Source: Erythrobacteraceae bacterium
GTDB taxonomy: Bacteria; Pseudomonadota; Alphaproteobacteria; Sphingomonadales; Sphingomonadaceae
Length of the DNA stretch: 38,244 nucleotides
Direction of reading: 5' to 3'
Assembly (NCBI GenBank): GCA_027489095.1
Contig: JAIYAL010000087.1
Span: forward strand, 1-38,244
Positions within the stretch are counted from its first letter, which is position 1. Each line of letters begins with the position of its first letter. Under the pieces are notes generated by a model. That model was given only the letters and a program-made list of their open reading frames with translations. It ran no database searches and was not told the origin of the DNA. The position numbers and the translations under genes are program-made. Of the stretch, positions 1-7,864 are shown one piece after another.

Positions 1-1
1 C

Positions 2-694
2 CTCAACGACAACTCGGGCACCGACGCGATGTTCAAGGCCTTGAAGCGGGTTGGGGTGCGCCTTGCGCTCGACGACTTCGGCACGGGCTATTCCTCGCTC
101 GGCTACCTGAAGAAGGCGCCGTTCGACAAGATCAAGATCGACCGCAGCTTCGTGCAGGGCGCGACCGAGGAAGGCAGCCGCAACGGCGCGATCATCGCCT
201 CGATCACCAGCCTCGCCGAGGCGCTGCACATGGACACCACCGCGGAAGGCGTGGAGACCCTTGACGAGCTTGAACTGGTGCGTTTGCTCGGTTGCAGCCA
301 CATTCAGGGCTATATCTACTACAAGCCGATGAATGCCTCGGACGCGACCGCGCTGGTCTCGGGTGATCTTGTCGCCGAGGCCGACGGCCCGCAGTCCGCC
401 CGCGCGCCGCGCCAGAACCTGCTGCGCCGTGTGACCGTGGTCCACAACGGCAATCGTCTCAACGCAACGCTGCGCAACATCTCCGAAAGCGGGGCGATGA
501 TCGAAGGCCTGTGGAATATGCCGGCCGGAAGCTCCGTGAGGATCGAATTTGCGGCCGACAAGTCTATCACCGCGCAGGTGCGCTGGTCGCGCGAGAACCG
601 GGTGGGGATCGAGTTCCACGCCCCGCTCAAGCGCCGCGTCGACGGTTCCTTCGGGGTGCTCAAGGGCCAGCCCGCGGCAGCAGGGGCCAGGTAG
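2..694 (+). CDS. EAL-domain c-di-GMP phosphodiesterase C-terminus plus PilZ domain (5' end outside the window)
   Basis: Frame is open from the window edge (LNDNSGTDAMFKALKRVGVRLALDDFGTGYSSLGYL...IKIDRSFV...TAEGVET...IQGYIYYKPM). DDFGTG, K, AEGVE and QGY motifs are intact. C-terminal PilZ-like region carries RxxxR and NxSxxG (NISESG). Confidence 0.9.
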   Translation, partial: LNDNSGTDAMFKALKRVGVRLALDDFGTGYSSLGYLKKAPFDKIKIDRSFVQGATEEGSRNGAIIASITSLAEALHMDTTAEGVETLDELELVRLLGCSHIQGYIYYKPMNASDATALVSGDLVAEADGPQSARAPRQNLLRRVTVVHNGNRLNATLRNISESGAMIEGLWNMPAGSSVRIEFAADKSITAQVRWSRENRVGIEFHAPLKRRVDGSFGVLKGQPAAAGAR

Positions 695-862
695 GCGCTG
701 GTCTGCCCCGGCTGGTCTGTGAGCGACCATCTTGCGCCTCGCCGCAATCTTTGTGGGGCGCTTTAGCGGAAAAATAACCATCGGCCTTTACTCCTTGCGA
801 ACAAGGCCGGGACAGGTGTGCTGCACACCGTCCGAGCCGAGGTCAGGAGGTCGTTTCACGAG

Positions 863-3067
863 ATGTCCCTGAAGGGTCTCTTGTCTTCCCGCAACGGTAG
901 CGCCTCGCGCGGGGCGCCGGCTGCCGTCGCGCCGCGTCCTGCGGCCCCTCCGGCCACTTCCGCTCTTACCGATGGCGAGCGTCTGGCGATGCTCGACGAG
1001 CTTGAGCAGTCGGGGCTGGGGTGGTTCTGGGCGAGCGATGCGAGCGGCCATCTCACCTATCTTTCGGGCGCGATCGCCACGCGGCTCGACCTGCCGCTCG
1101 TCGACCTGCTCGGCCAGTCCCTGCCTGCGATCTTTACCGCCGCCGACCGTGAGGGGCGCGGCAAGTCACTTCCGCTGATGCTTGGCGCGCATAAGGCCTT
1201 TGGCGGCCTCGCCGTGCGCGCCGCGCGGCGGCCCGACGGCGCTGTGCTGCGCCTCTCGGGCCAGCCGGTGACGACGCCCGACGGCACGTTCGCCGGCTTC
1301 CGCGGCACCGGGGTCGACATCACCGACGAATATACCCGCGAGGAAGAGACGGCGCGCCTCGCCCGCTACGATTCGCTCACCGGGCTCAGCAACCGCCACC
1401 GCATGGCGCACCTCATCGAATCGACGCTGACGTCCTTCAAGGCCGCGCGCCGTAACTGCGCGGTGATGATGATTGACCTCGACCGCTTCAAGCACGTCAA
1501 CGATACGCTCGGCCACGCGGCGGGCGACGAGCTGTTGAAGCAGGTCGCTGCGCGGCTCCAGCGCGCGATCGACCGCGAGTGCGAGATTGGGCGGCTGGGC
1601 GGCGACGAGTTCCAGGTGATGCTTCCCGACATCGATGACCGCGGCGTGCTCGGAGAGCTAGCGGCGAAGATCATCACGATGCTGCGCCAGCCCTACAGCC
1701 TTGAGGAAGGGCGCTGCGTGATCGGCGCCTCGGTCGGTATCGCGATTGCCCCACACGACGGAGTAAGCCGCGACGAGATCGTGCGCGCCGCCGACCTTGC
1801 GCTCTATGCCGCCAAGAATGGCGGGCGGGCGCAGTACCGTTTCTTCTCGGGCGAGCTCGAGAACGAGACGATCTTCCGCCGCCGCCTTGAACAGGACCTG
1901 GGGCAGGCACTGCGCGAGGAGCAGTTGTTCCTGCGCTTCGAGCCGATCGTGGGCGCCGAGCAGGGGACCGTCTGCGGGCTTGAGGCGCATGTGTGCTGGA
2001 ATCATGACATCCGCGGGGTGATTGACGAGCAGGAATTCGTGCAGATCGTCGAGGGCTCGGCGCTGCTCGGCGACGTCGGTCGCTGGGCGATCGGGGCCGC
2101 CTGCCAGCAGGCTGCAGAATGGCCGGAGAGCGTGCGGGTCGCGGTCAATGTGCCGGTCGCCCTTTTCCTCGCCGACGATTTCGTGGCGCTTGTGGGCGAG
2201 GCGATCGATGGCGCGGGATTGAGCCCTGCGCGCCTCGTGCTGGAGATCAGCGAGGCGGTGTTCTTCGGCGAGGCCAGCGTCGTCGACCGCACGCTCGCCG
2301 CGCTGTTCAAGCTTGGGGTGCGGCTGACCCTCGACGAATTCGGCTCGGGCTATTCCTCGCTTGCCTACCTGCGCCGCGCGCCCTTCGATGCGATCAAGAT
2401 TGACCAGAAGCTGGTTGCCGAGGCCGAGCGGCACGACAGCCGGGAGATGGGTCTGGTACGGGCGATCGTGGCGCTCGCCGGCGCGCTGCAGATGGATACC
2501 GTCGCGAGCGGAATCGAGAGCGCGAGCCTGCTTGCTTCGCTCAAGGCTTGCGGAGTGCACTTTCTCCAGGGGCCGATCTTCAGCGAGCCGGTCGATACCG
2601 ATACGCTCACGCGCGAAATGGCTGGCGGTTCGTGGCGGATCGAGCCTGGCACCAGCCGCACGCGGCGTGCGCGGCGGCGCACATTGTTGCGCAAGATCCA
2701 AGTGATCCATGACGACTACGCTTACATGGTCACGCTGCGCAATCTCTCCAAGACCGGGGCGCTGGTCCAGGGCCTTGCCGATGTGCCCAAGGGCACGCAA
2801 TTCGTGGTCGATCTCGGCGGCGGGCAGCTCGCGGTCGCGACCGTGACCCGCTCCAACGGCGATATTCAGGGTCTGGAGTTCGAGCAGTCGCTGATCGAGG
2901 ACGGGTCGGGCGGGATGTGCACCCGCAACCGTGTCTCCCCCTATGCGCTGGCCGCCGCCGGAACGCCGCTGGCCGCGCTTGCGCCCGGCAAGTTCCTGGG
3001 GGTGGACATGGGCGGGGCGATACCCAAGTTCGGTTACGCGATGCCCTCGCGTTCAGAGGCGGGCTGA
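863..3067 (+). CDS. PAS-GGDEF-EAL-PilZ protein (diguanylate cyclase with degenerate EAL)
   Basis: RLGGDEF intact at about 1592-1612. EAL region degenerate (GLEAH, LDEFGSGYSS, ASGIES, LQGPIF). C-terminal NLSKTG PilZ-like motif. The ORF track starts at GTG 818; ATG 863 (MSLKGLLSSRNG) is an alternative start. Confidence 0.88.
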   Translation: MSLKGLLSSRNGSASRGAPAAVAPRPAAPPATSALTDGERLAMLDELEQSGLGWFWASDASGHLTYLSGAIATRLDLPLVDLLGQSLPAIFTAADREGRGKSLPLMLGAHKAFGGLAVRAARRPDGAVLRLSGQPVTTPDGTFAGFRGTGVDITDEYTREEETARLARYDSLTGLSNRHRMAHLIESTLTSFKAARRNCAVMMIDLDRFKHVNDTLGHAAGDELLKQVAARLQRAIDRECEIGRLGGDEFQVMLPDIDDRGVLGELAAKIITMLRQPYSLEEGRCVIGASVGIAIAPHDGVSRDEIVRAADLALYAAKNGGRAQYRFFSGELENETIFRRRLEQDLGQALREEQLFLRFEPIVGAEQGTVCGLEAHVCWNHDIRGVIDEQEFVQIVEGSALLGDVGRWAIGAACQQAAEWPESVRVAVNVPVALFLADDFVALVGEAIDGAGLSPARLVLEISEAVFFGEASVVDRTLAALFKLGVRLTLDEFGSGYSSLAYLRRAPFDAIKIDQKLVAEAERHDSREMGLVRAIVALAGALQMDTVASGIESASLLASLKACGVHFLQGPIFSEPVDTDTLTREMAGGSWRIEPGTSRTRRARRRTLLRKIQVIHDDYAYMVTLRNLSKTGALVQGLADVPKGTQFVVDLGGGQLAVATVTRSNGDIQGLEFEQSLIEDGSGGMCTRNRVSPYALAAAGTPLAALAPGKFLGVDMGGAIPKFGYAMPSRSEAG

Positions 3068-3135
3068 GCGACTCCCGAAGTGTTGCGTTTTTGGCGCATG
3101 ACAAGGCGCGGACCGGACGCTAAGTCGCTGGCCAA

Positions 3136-4953
3136 ATGACCGACCTCTCCCACATCCGCAACTTCAGCATCATCGCCCATATCGACCATGGCAAGTCGAC
3201 CCTCGCGGACCGGCTGATCCAGTTCACCGGAGGTCTCACTGCGCGCGAGATGTCCGAGCAAGTCCTTGATAATATGGACATCGAAAAAGAGCGCGGCATC
3301 ACCATCAAGGCGCAGACCGTGCGCCTCAACTACACCGCCAAGAACGGTGAGACCTATCAGCTCAACCTGATGGACACCCCCGGCCACGTTGACTTCGCCT
3401 ATGAGGTCTCCCGCAGCCTCGCCGCGTGCGAGGGCGCGCTGCTCGTTGTCGATGCCGCACAAGGCGTCGAAGCCCAGACGCTGGCCAATGTCTATCAGTC
3501 GATCGAGCACGATCACGAGATCGTCCCCGTCATCAACAAGATCGATCTCCCCGCGGCCGAGCCCGAAAAGGTCAAGGCCGAGATCGAGGAGATCATCGGC
3601 CTCGATGCGTCCAACGCGGTCCTCACCAGCGCCAAATCGGGCATCGGGATTGAGGACGTGCTCGAAGCCGTCGTTACCCGCATCCCCCCGCCGCAGGGCA
3701 AGATAGACGCGTCGCTGACCGCCAGCCTCGTCGATTCGTGGTATGACCCCTACCTTGGCGTCGTCATCCTTGTCCGCGTGATCGATGGCAAGCTCACCAA
3801 GGGGCTCAACATCCGCTTCATGCAGGGCGGCACGCAGCACCTCGTCGACCGCGTCGGCTGCTTCACCCCCAAGCGCACCGATCTCAATGAACTCGGCCCG
3901 GGCGAGATCGGCTTCATCACCGCCCAGATCAAGGAAGTGGAACAGGCCCGCGTCGGTGACACCATCACCACGGTCAAGGGCGGATCGGACGTGGCGCTGC
4001 CGGGCTACAAGGAAGTCCAGCCGGTGGTGTTCTGCGGGCTCTTCCCGGTGGACGCTGCCGACTTTGAAAAGCTGCGCGAAAGCATCGCCAAGCTGCGCCT
4101 CAACGATGCCAGCTTCAGCTTCGAGATGGAAAGCTCCGCCGCGCTGGGCTTCGGCTTCCGCTGCGGGTTCCTTGGCCTCTTGCACCTTGAGATCATTCAG
4201 GAACGCCTGACCCGCGAATATGATCTCGATCTCATCACCACCGCGCCTTCGGTGGTCTACCGCATCCATCTTGGCCACACCAAGAACGAGGACGCCAAGA
4301 CCATCGACATTCACAACCCCGCCGATTGGCCGGATGTGAACCGCATCGACACGATCGAGGAACCGTGGATCAAGGCGGTGATCTACACGCCTGACGAATA
4401 TCTCGGCGCGATCCTCAAGCTGTGCCAGGACCGCCGCGGCATCCAGACCGAGCTCACCTATGTGGGCGGCCGCGCGCAGGTGACCTATGAGCTGCCTTTG
4501 AACGAGGTCGTTTTCGACTTCTACGACAGGCTCAAGTCGATCTCTCGCGGCTACGCCAGCTTCGATTACGAGCAGATCGGCACGCGCGAGGGCGACCTTG
4601 TGAAGATGAACATCCTCGTCAACGCCGAACCCGTCGACGCGCTCAGCCTGATCGTCCACCGCCACGTCGCCGAAGAACGCGGCCGCGGCATGTGCGAGCG
4701 CCTTAAGGACTTGATTCCGCGACATCTTTTCAAGATTCCGATCCAGGCGGCCATCGGCGGCAAGGTGATCGCCCGCGAGACGATTGCGGCGATGCGCAAG
4801 GACGTGACCGCCAAGTGTTATGGCGGCGACATTAGCCGTAAGAAGAAGCTGCTGGACAAGCAGAAGAAGGGCAAGGCCCGGATGCGCGAGTATGGGAATG
4901 TGAGCATTCCGCAGGAGGCGTTTATCGCTGCCTTGCGGATGGGGGAGGAATAA
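3136..4953 (+). CDS. lepA: Elongation factor 4 (LepA) GTPase
   Basis: [43 protein letters not shown] and a LepA-type C-terminus; 605 aa. Confidence 0.98.
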   Translation: MTDLSHIRNFSIIAHIDHGKSTLADRLIQFTGGLTAREMSEQVLDNMDIEKERGITIKAQTVRLNYTAKNGETYQLNLMDTPGHVDFAYEVSRSLAACEGALLVVDAAQGVEAQTLANVYQSIEHDHEIVPVINKIDLPAAEPEKVKAEIEEIIGLDASNAVLTSAKSGIGIEDVLEAVVTRIPPPQGKIDASLTASLVDSWYDPYLGVVILVRVIDGKLTKGLNIRFMQGGTQHLVDRVGCFTPKRTDLNELGPGEIGFITAQIKEVEQARVGDTITTVKGGSDVALPGYKEVQPVVFCGLFPVDAADFEKLRESIAKLRLNDASFSFEMESSAALGFGFRCGFLGLLHLEIIQERLTREYDLDLITTAPSVVYRIHLGHTKNEDAKTIDIHNPADWPDVNRIDTIEEPWIKAVIYTPDEYLGAILKLCQDRRGIQTELTYVGGRAQVTYELPLNEVVFDFYDRLKSISRGYASFDYEQIGTREGDLVKMNILVNAEPVDALSLIVHRHVAEERGRGMCERLKDLIPRHLFKIPIQAAIGGKVIARETIAAMRKDVTAKCYGGDISRKKKLLDKQKKGKARMREYGNVSIPQEAFIAALRMGEE

Positions 4954-4964
4954 CTTCACCCTCC

Positions 4965-5056
4965 GTTCGCCCTGAGCTTGTCGAAGGGCCGTTCTTCCTT
5001 TCAGCCTTCACGCGCAACCAAAGACAATACAGTCCTTCGACAAGCTCAGGACGAAT
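4965..5056. repeat. Inverted repeat of a roughly 24-bp palindromic repeat unit (TTCGYCCTGAGCTTGTCGAAGGRC)
   Basis: Left arm 4965-4989 (gttcgccctgagcttgtcgaagggc), right arm 5032-5056 (gtccttcgacaagctcaggacgaat). Arms are reverse complements apart from a few positions. Confidence 0.85.
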
Positions 5057-5189
5057 GGGTTTTGCGCAAGAGGCCGCATTCCGGCCGGCGGGTGCGCGCA
5101 GCGCCGCCCGTTCGGAAGCGAAGCTGGGCGAAGCCCACCCGACGGAGGCGGCTTTGCCGTGGCTAACCTTCTTCGATTGTGTGTTCCTA

Positions 5190-5236
5190 AAGCCCCCTCC
5201 TCTTGAGAGGAGGGGGTTGGGGGTGGTGCCTTCCTT
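5190..5236. repeat. Dispersed repeat module A, copy 1
   Basis: agccccctcctcttgagaggagggggttgggggtggtgccttcc. The reverse complement matches 16391..16433 (ggaaggcaccaccccccgaccccctccttgcaagaggaggggg). Confidence 0.8.
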
Positions 5237-5287
5237 AAGCCGAGACGCGGCGATGCCGCGCAACCACCCCTCGCTCCCGGATGCCTG

Positions 5288-5305
5288 TCCCGGCGAAGGC
5301 CGGGA
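5288..5305. repeat. Hairpin repeat module B (tcccggc-gaag-gccggga)
   Basis: Perfect 7-bp stem. The surrounding atgcctgtcccggcgaaggccgg resembles the reverse complement of sequence at about 16474-16496. Confidence 0.65.
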
Positions 5306-5355
5306 TTGAAAAGGAGGGGGACCCGCCGGCCGGCGTTCCGCCTCTCATGCCCAAG

Positions 5356-5393
5356 CCAAAAGTCTTGGGCATGGCCAAAAGTCTTGGGCATGG
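5356..5393. repeat. Perfect 19-bp tandem duplication (ccaaaagtcttgggcatgg x2), preceded by inverted catgcccaag
   Basis: 5356-5374 and 5375-5393 are identical; 5346-5355 is the reverse complement of their 3' part. Confidence 0.9.
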
Positions 5394-5445
5394 GGCGTCA
5401 CGCTTCACTTGGCGTTCAGCGCTCCCCTCGCTATAGCCCGCGGTC

Positions 5446-6240
5446 ATGCAAACCAAGCTCAGCACCCGTATCGCGCGCGCCGCGCTTGCCGCCGCCACCC
5501 TTGCCATGCTCAGCGCCTGTGGTGGGGGCGGTGGGGGCAAGGATCTCGCCTATGTCGCGCGCGACGTCGAAACCCTCTATGCCGAGGCGCAGCGGCGGCT
5601 TGACCGGGGCAACACGCTGCAGGCGGCCGCGCTGTTTGACGAGGTGGAGCGCCAGCACCCCTATTCGCCCTGGGCCCGCCGTGCGCAGCTGATGAGCGCC
5701 TTCAGCTATTACGTCGCGCGTGATTACAACAAGGCGATCCAGAACGCGCAGCGGTTCCTGTCGATCCACCCGGGCAACAAGGACGCCCCTTATGCCTATT
5801 ACCTGATCGCGCTGAGCTATTACGAGCAGATCAGCGACGTGAACCGCGACCAGAAGATCACCGAACAGGCGCAGACCGCGCTGCGCGAGGTCAACCGCCG
5901 CTTCCCGCAGAGCGAATATGCCGCCGATGCGCGGCTGAAGCTTGATCTTGTCTCCGATCACCTTGCGGGCAAGGAGATGGAGATCGGCCGCCATTACGAG
6001 CGGATGGGCCTGTGGCTCGCGGCCGACATGCGCTTCCGCAACGTGGTCGAGAAGTTCGACACCACCAGCCACACCCCCGAGGCGCTCTACCGCCTGTGCG
6101 AAAGCAGCCTCGCGCTCGGCCTGCCGCAGGAGGCGGTGAAATATGCCGCAGTGCTCGGCGCGAACTATCCGGGCACGGAATGGTACGAGAAGGCCTTCAA
6201 GCTGGTGAACAAGAACGCCGAGGGCGTGGTTGCTTCCTGA
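5446..6240 (+). CDS. bamD: Outer-membrane assembly lipoprotein BamD (ComL/YfiO family)
   Basis: Lipoprotein signal (LAMLSACGG); LYAEAQRRLDRGNTLQAAALFDEVERQHPYSPWARRAQLMSAFSYY is typical of BamD TPRs. Confidence 0.95.
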   Translation: MQTKLSTRIARAALAAATLAMLSACGGGGGGKDLAYVARDVETLYAEAQRRLDRGNTLQAAALFDEVERQHPYSPWARRAQLMSAFSYYVARDYNKAIQNAQRFLSIHPGNKDAPYAYYLIALSYYEQISDVNRDQKITEQAQTALREVNRRFPQSEYAADARLKLDLVSDHLAGKEMEIGRHYERMGLWLAADMRFRNVVEKFDTTSHTPEALYRLCESSLALGLPQEAVKYAAVLGANYPGTEWYEKAFKLVNKNAEGVVAS

Positions 6241-6244
6241 ATTT

Positions 6245-6266
6245 CGCACCCGCCTCCGCGGGTGCG
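6245..6266 (+). terminator. Hairpin just after the bamD stop, possible terminator
   Basis: Perfect 9-bp stem cgcacccgc-ctcc-gcgggtgcg, 4 nt after the stop. No strong T-tract follows. Confidence 0.45.
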
Positions 6267-6382
6267 TCCTCGGTGCTGTTCCCTTCGCTTCGCTTCGGGG
6301 CACCTGCGGCTCGGCCGCGTGGCCTCGCGGCTGCGGTGCAGCCGGATCAGCGCGTGATTATCATTCCGGCAAGAAACCCAAT

Positions 6383-7759
6383 TCATGGAGCATCGGACGC
6401 AGCGCCGCTGTCGGCTCCCGCTGGAGACACCAGCCGGTATCCTAGCGCCGGTTCATTGACGATCAGCACCGGTGCTGCGGGATCATCCTCCAGCTTTTGC
6501 CGCAGCGCGCGGATCGCGACGCGCAGGTAATCGACATGATCCTCGTGCGCGGGGCCCCATACCGCGCGCAGCAGCTGGCGGTGGGTCAGCACCCGCCCCG
6601 CATGGCGCGCGAGTTCGGCAAGCACCGCGAATTCCTTGGGCGTCAGATGCACCGCCTCGTCCGCGCGGCTCACCTGATGGCGGAACAGATCGATCAGGAG
6701 CGGCCCGCACATAATCGGTTCCTGATCCTCCCCCGGGCCCAGATCGACCAGATTGTCGACATAGCGCTGAAGCATCGCCGCCTCCGCCGCCACGGCGCCC
6801 GCCGCTGCCGTATCTCCCGGATTGCGCCTGAGGCTCCTTGCCCCCGTCTGGATCGCGTGGAGACGCGGCTTCACGTCTTCCCCGATCGAGGCGAGCAGCA
6901 CCGCGCGCATCCGGTCACGCTCGCGCGCCGCGATCCCCGCCGCAGCCTCCGCCTCGAGCCGCGCGCGCTCCAGCGCCAGCGCTGCCTGATCGAGCAGGTT
7001 GGCGAGCAGCTCGCGCGTCGCCTCGGTCACGGGCGAGCGGCCATCGGGGCGCGCAAGACCAACCGCGGCGTGGACCTTGCCTTGCCCGACCACGGGGTGG
7101 AACTGCCAGTCGGTCGGGCTCACATGCAGCATCCCGCGCCCGGTCACCCGCCCCTGTTCGAGCGCGCCGGCCAGCGAAGCGTGATCATTGGGGGCAAGCA
7201 CAGGGACGGGGGGCAGGGCGGCGAGGATTGCGGGAGGTTCCTCGTTCGCGGCAAAGACCACATGGCAATCGAACAGCCGCGCAAGATCCTCGGTCACGAC
7301 CTGCGCCACTGCCGCGCGATCGGTGCAGGGGATAAGGCGGCGCGCAAGACCGGCGATGGTTGCATTGCGCGCGGCGCTGGCGGCGGCCAGCTGCGTCTGG
7401 ACGCGCATCGCACTGGCGAGCTGGCTGGTGACCACCGCCACCAGAAACAGCGCAGCCACCGTCAAGAGGTCCGCCGGGCTGCTGATCTGCAGCGTGCGGA
7501 AGGGATGGGTGAAGAAGAAGTTGAACGCCAGCGTCGCCAGCACCGAAACGCCAAGCGAGGGCCATAGCCCGGCATAGCGCGCCGTTACCAGCACGGGCGG
7601 GAGATAGAGAAGCACGATCGCCCCCGATCCCCAGCCGGGGGCGAGCAGCAATCCGGTGAGTGTTGCGGCCAGCGTAAGCAGCAGGCCAAGCGCAAGGCCG
7701 ATGGCGCGCGAACCCGTGCTGGGTGCAGCCGCGAGGGTGGGGGAAGGAAGGTCTGTCAT
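6383..7759 (-). CDS. Membrane-anchored hybrid regulator: KdpD-type DUF4118 TM module + GAF + degenerate DHp + KdpE/OmpR-type winged helix
   Basis: Translation from MTDLPSPTLAAAPSTG to the stop at 6383. Contains several TM segments (AIVLLYLPPVLVTARYAGLWPSLGVSVLATLAFNFFFTHPFRTLQI), a GAF region, LLASIGEDVKPRLHAIQ (H-box lacking His) and VHLTPKEFAVLAELARHAGRVLTHRQLLRAVWGPAHEDHVDYLRVAIRALRQKLEDDP (KdpE-like wHTH). Confidence 0.9.
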   Translation of the reverse strand: MTDLPSPTLAAAPSTGSRAIGLALGLLLTLAATLTGLLLAPGWGSGAIVLLYLPPVLVTARYAGLWPSLGVSVLATLAFNFFFTHPFRTLQISSPADLLTVAALFLVAVVTSQLASAMRVQTQLAAASAARNATIAGLARRLIPCTDRAAVAQVVTEDLARLFDCHVVFAANEEPPAILAALPPVPVLAPNDHASLAGALEQGRVTGRGMLHVSPTDWQFHPVVGQGKVHAAVGLARPDGRSPVTEATRELLANLLDQAALALERARLEAEAAAGIAARERDRMRAVLLASIGEDVKPRLHAIQTGARSLRRNPGDTAAAGAVAAEAAMLQRYVDNLVDLGPGEDQEPIMCGPLLIDLFRHQVSRADEAVHLTPKEFAVLAELARHAGRVLTHRQLLRAVWGPAHEDHVDYLRVAIRALRQKLEDDPAAPVLIVNEPALGYRLVSPAGADSGAASDAP

Positions 7760-7864
7760 GCCCCGGAAGATGCGCTCCAATGCCCCGCGCGCCAAGCCTC
7801 GCGATGCCTCCCATGCTGCAATCCACATGGAAACTTTATGCCCATCAGGCGCACATGAAGCGTC

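Noticed and set aside
1658-2800. 380-aa minus ORF opposite the GGDEF/EAL gene
   Set aside because: Shadow ORF; the plus strand has clear GGDEF/EAL motifs.
3034-4959. 641-aa antisense ORF opposite lepA
   Set aside because: Shadow ORF of a high-GC gene; low-complexity Asp/Gly/Leu-rich translation, and lepA on the other strand is unequivocal.
6497-7567. 356-aa plus ORF over the hybrid regulator
   Set aside because: Arg/His-rich shadow frame; the minus strand encodes recognisable domains.
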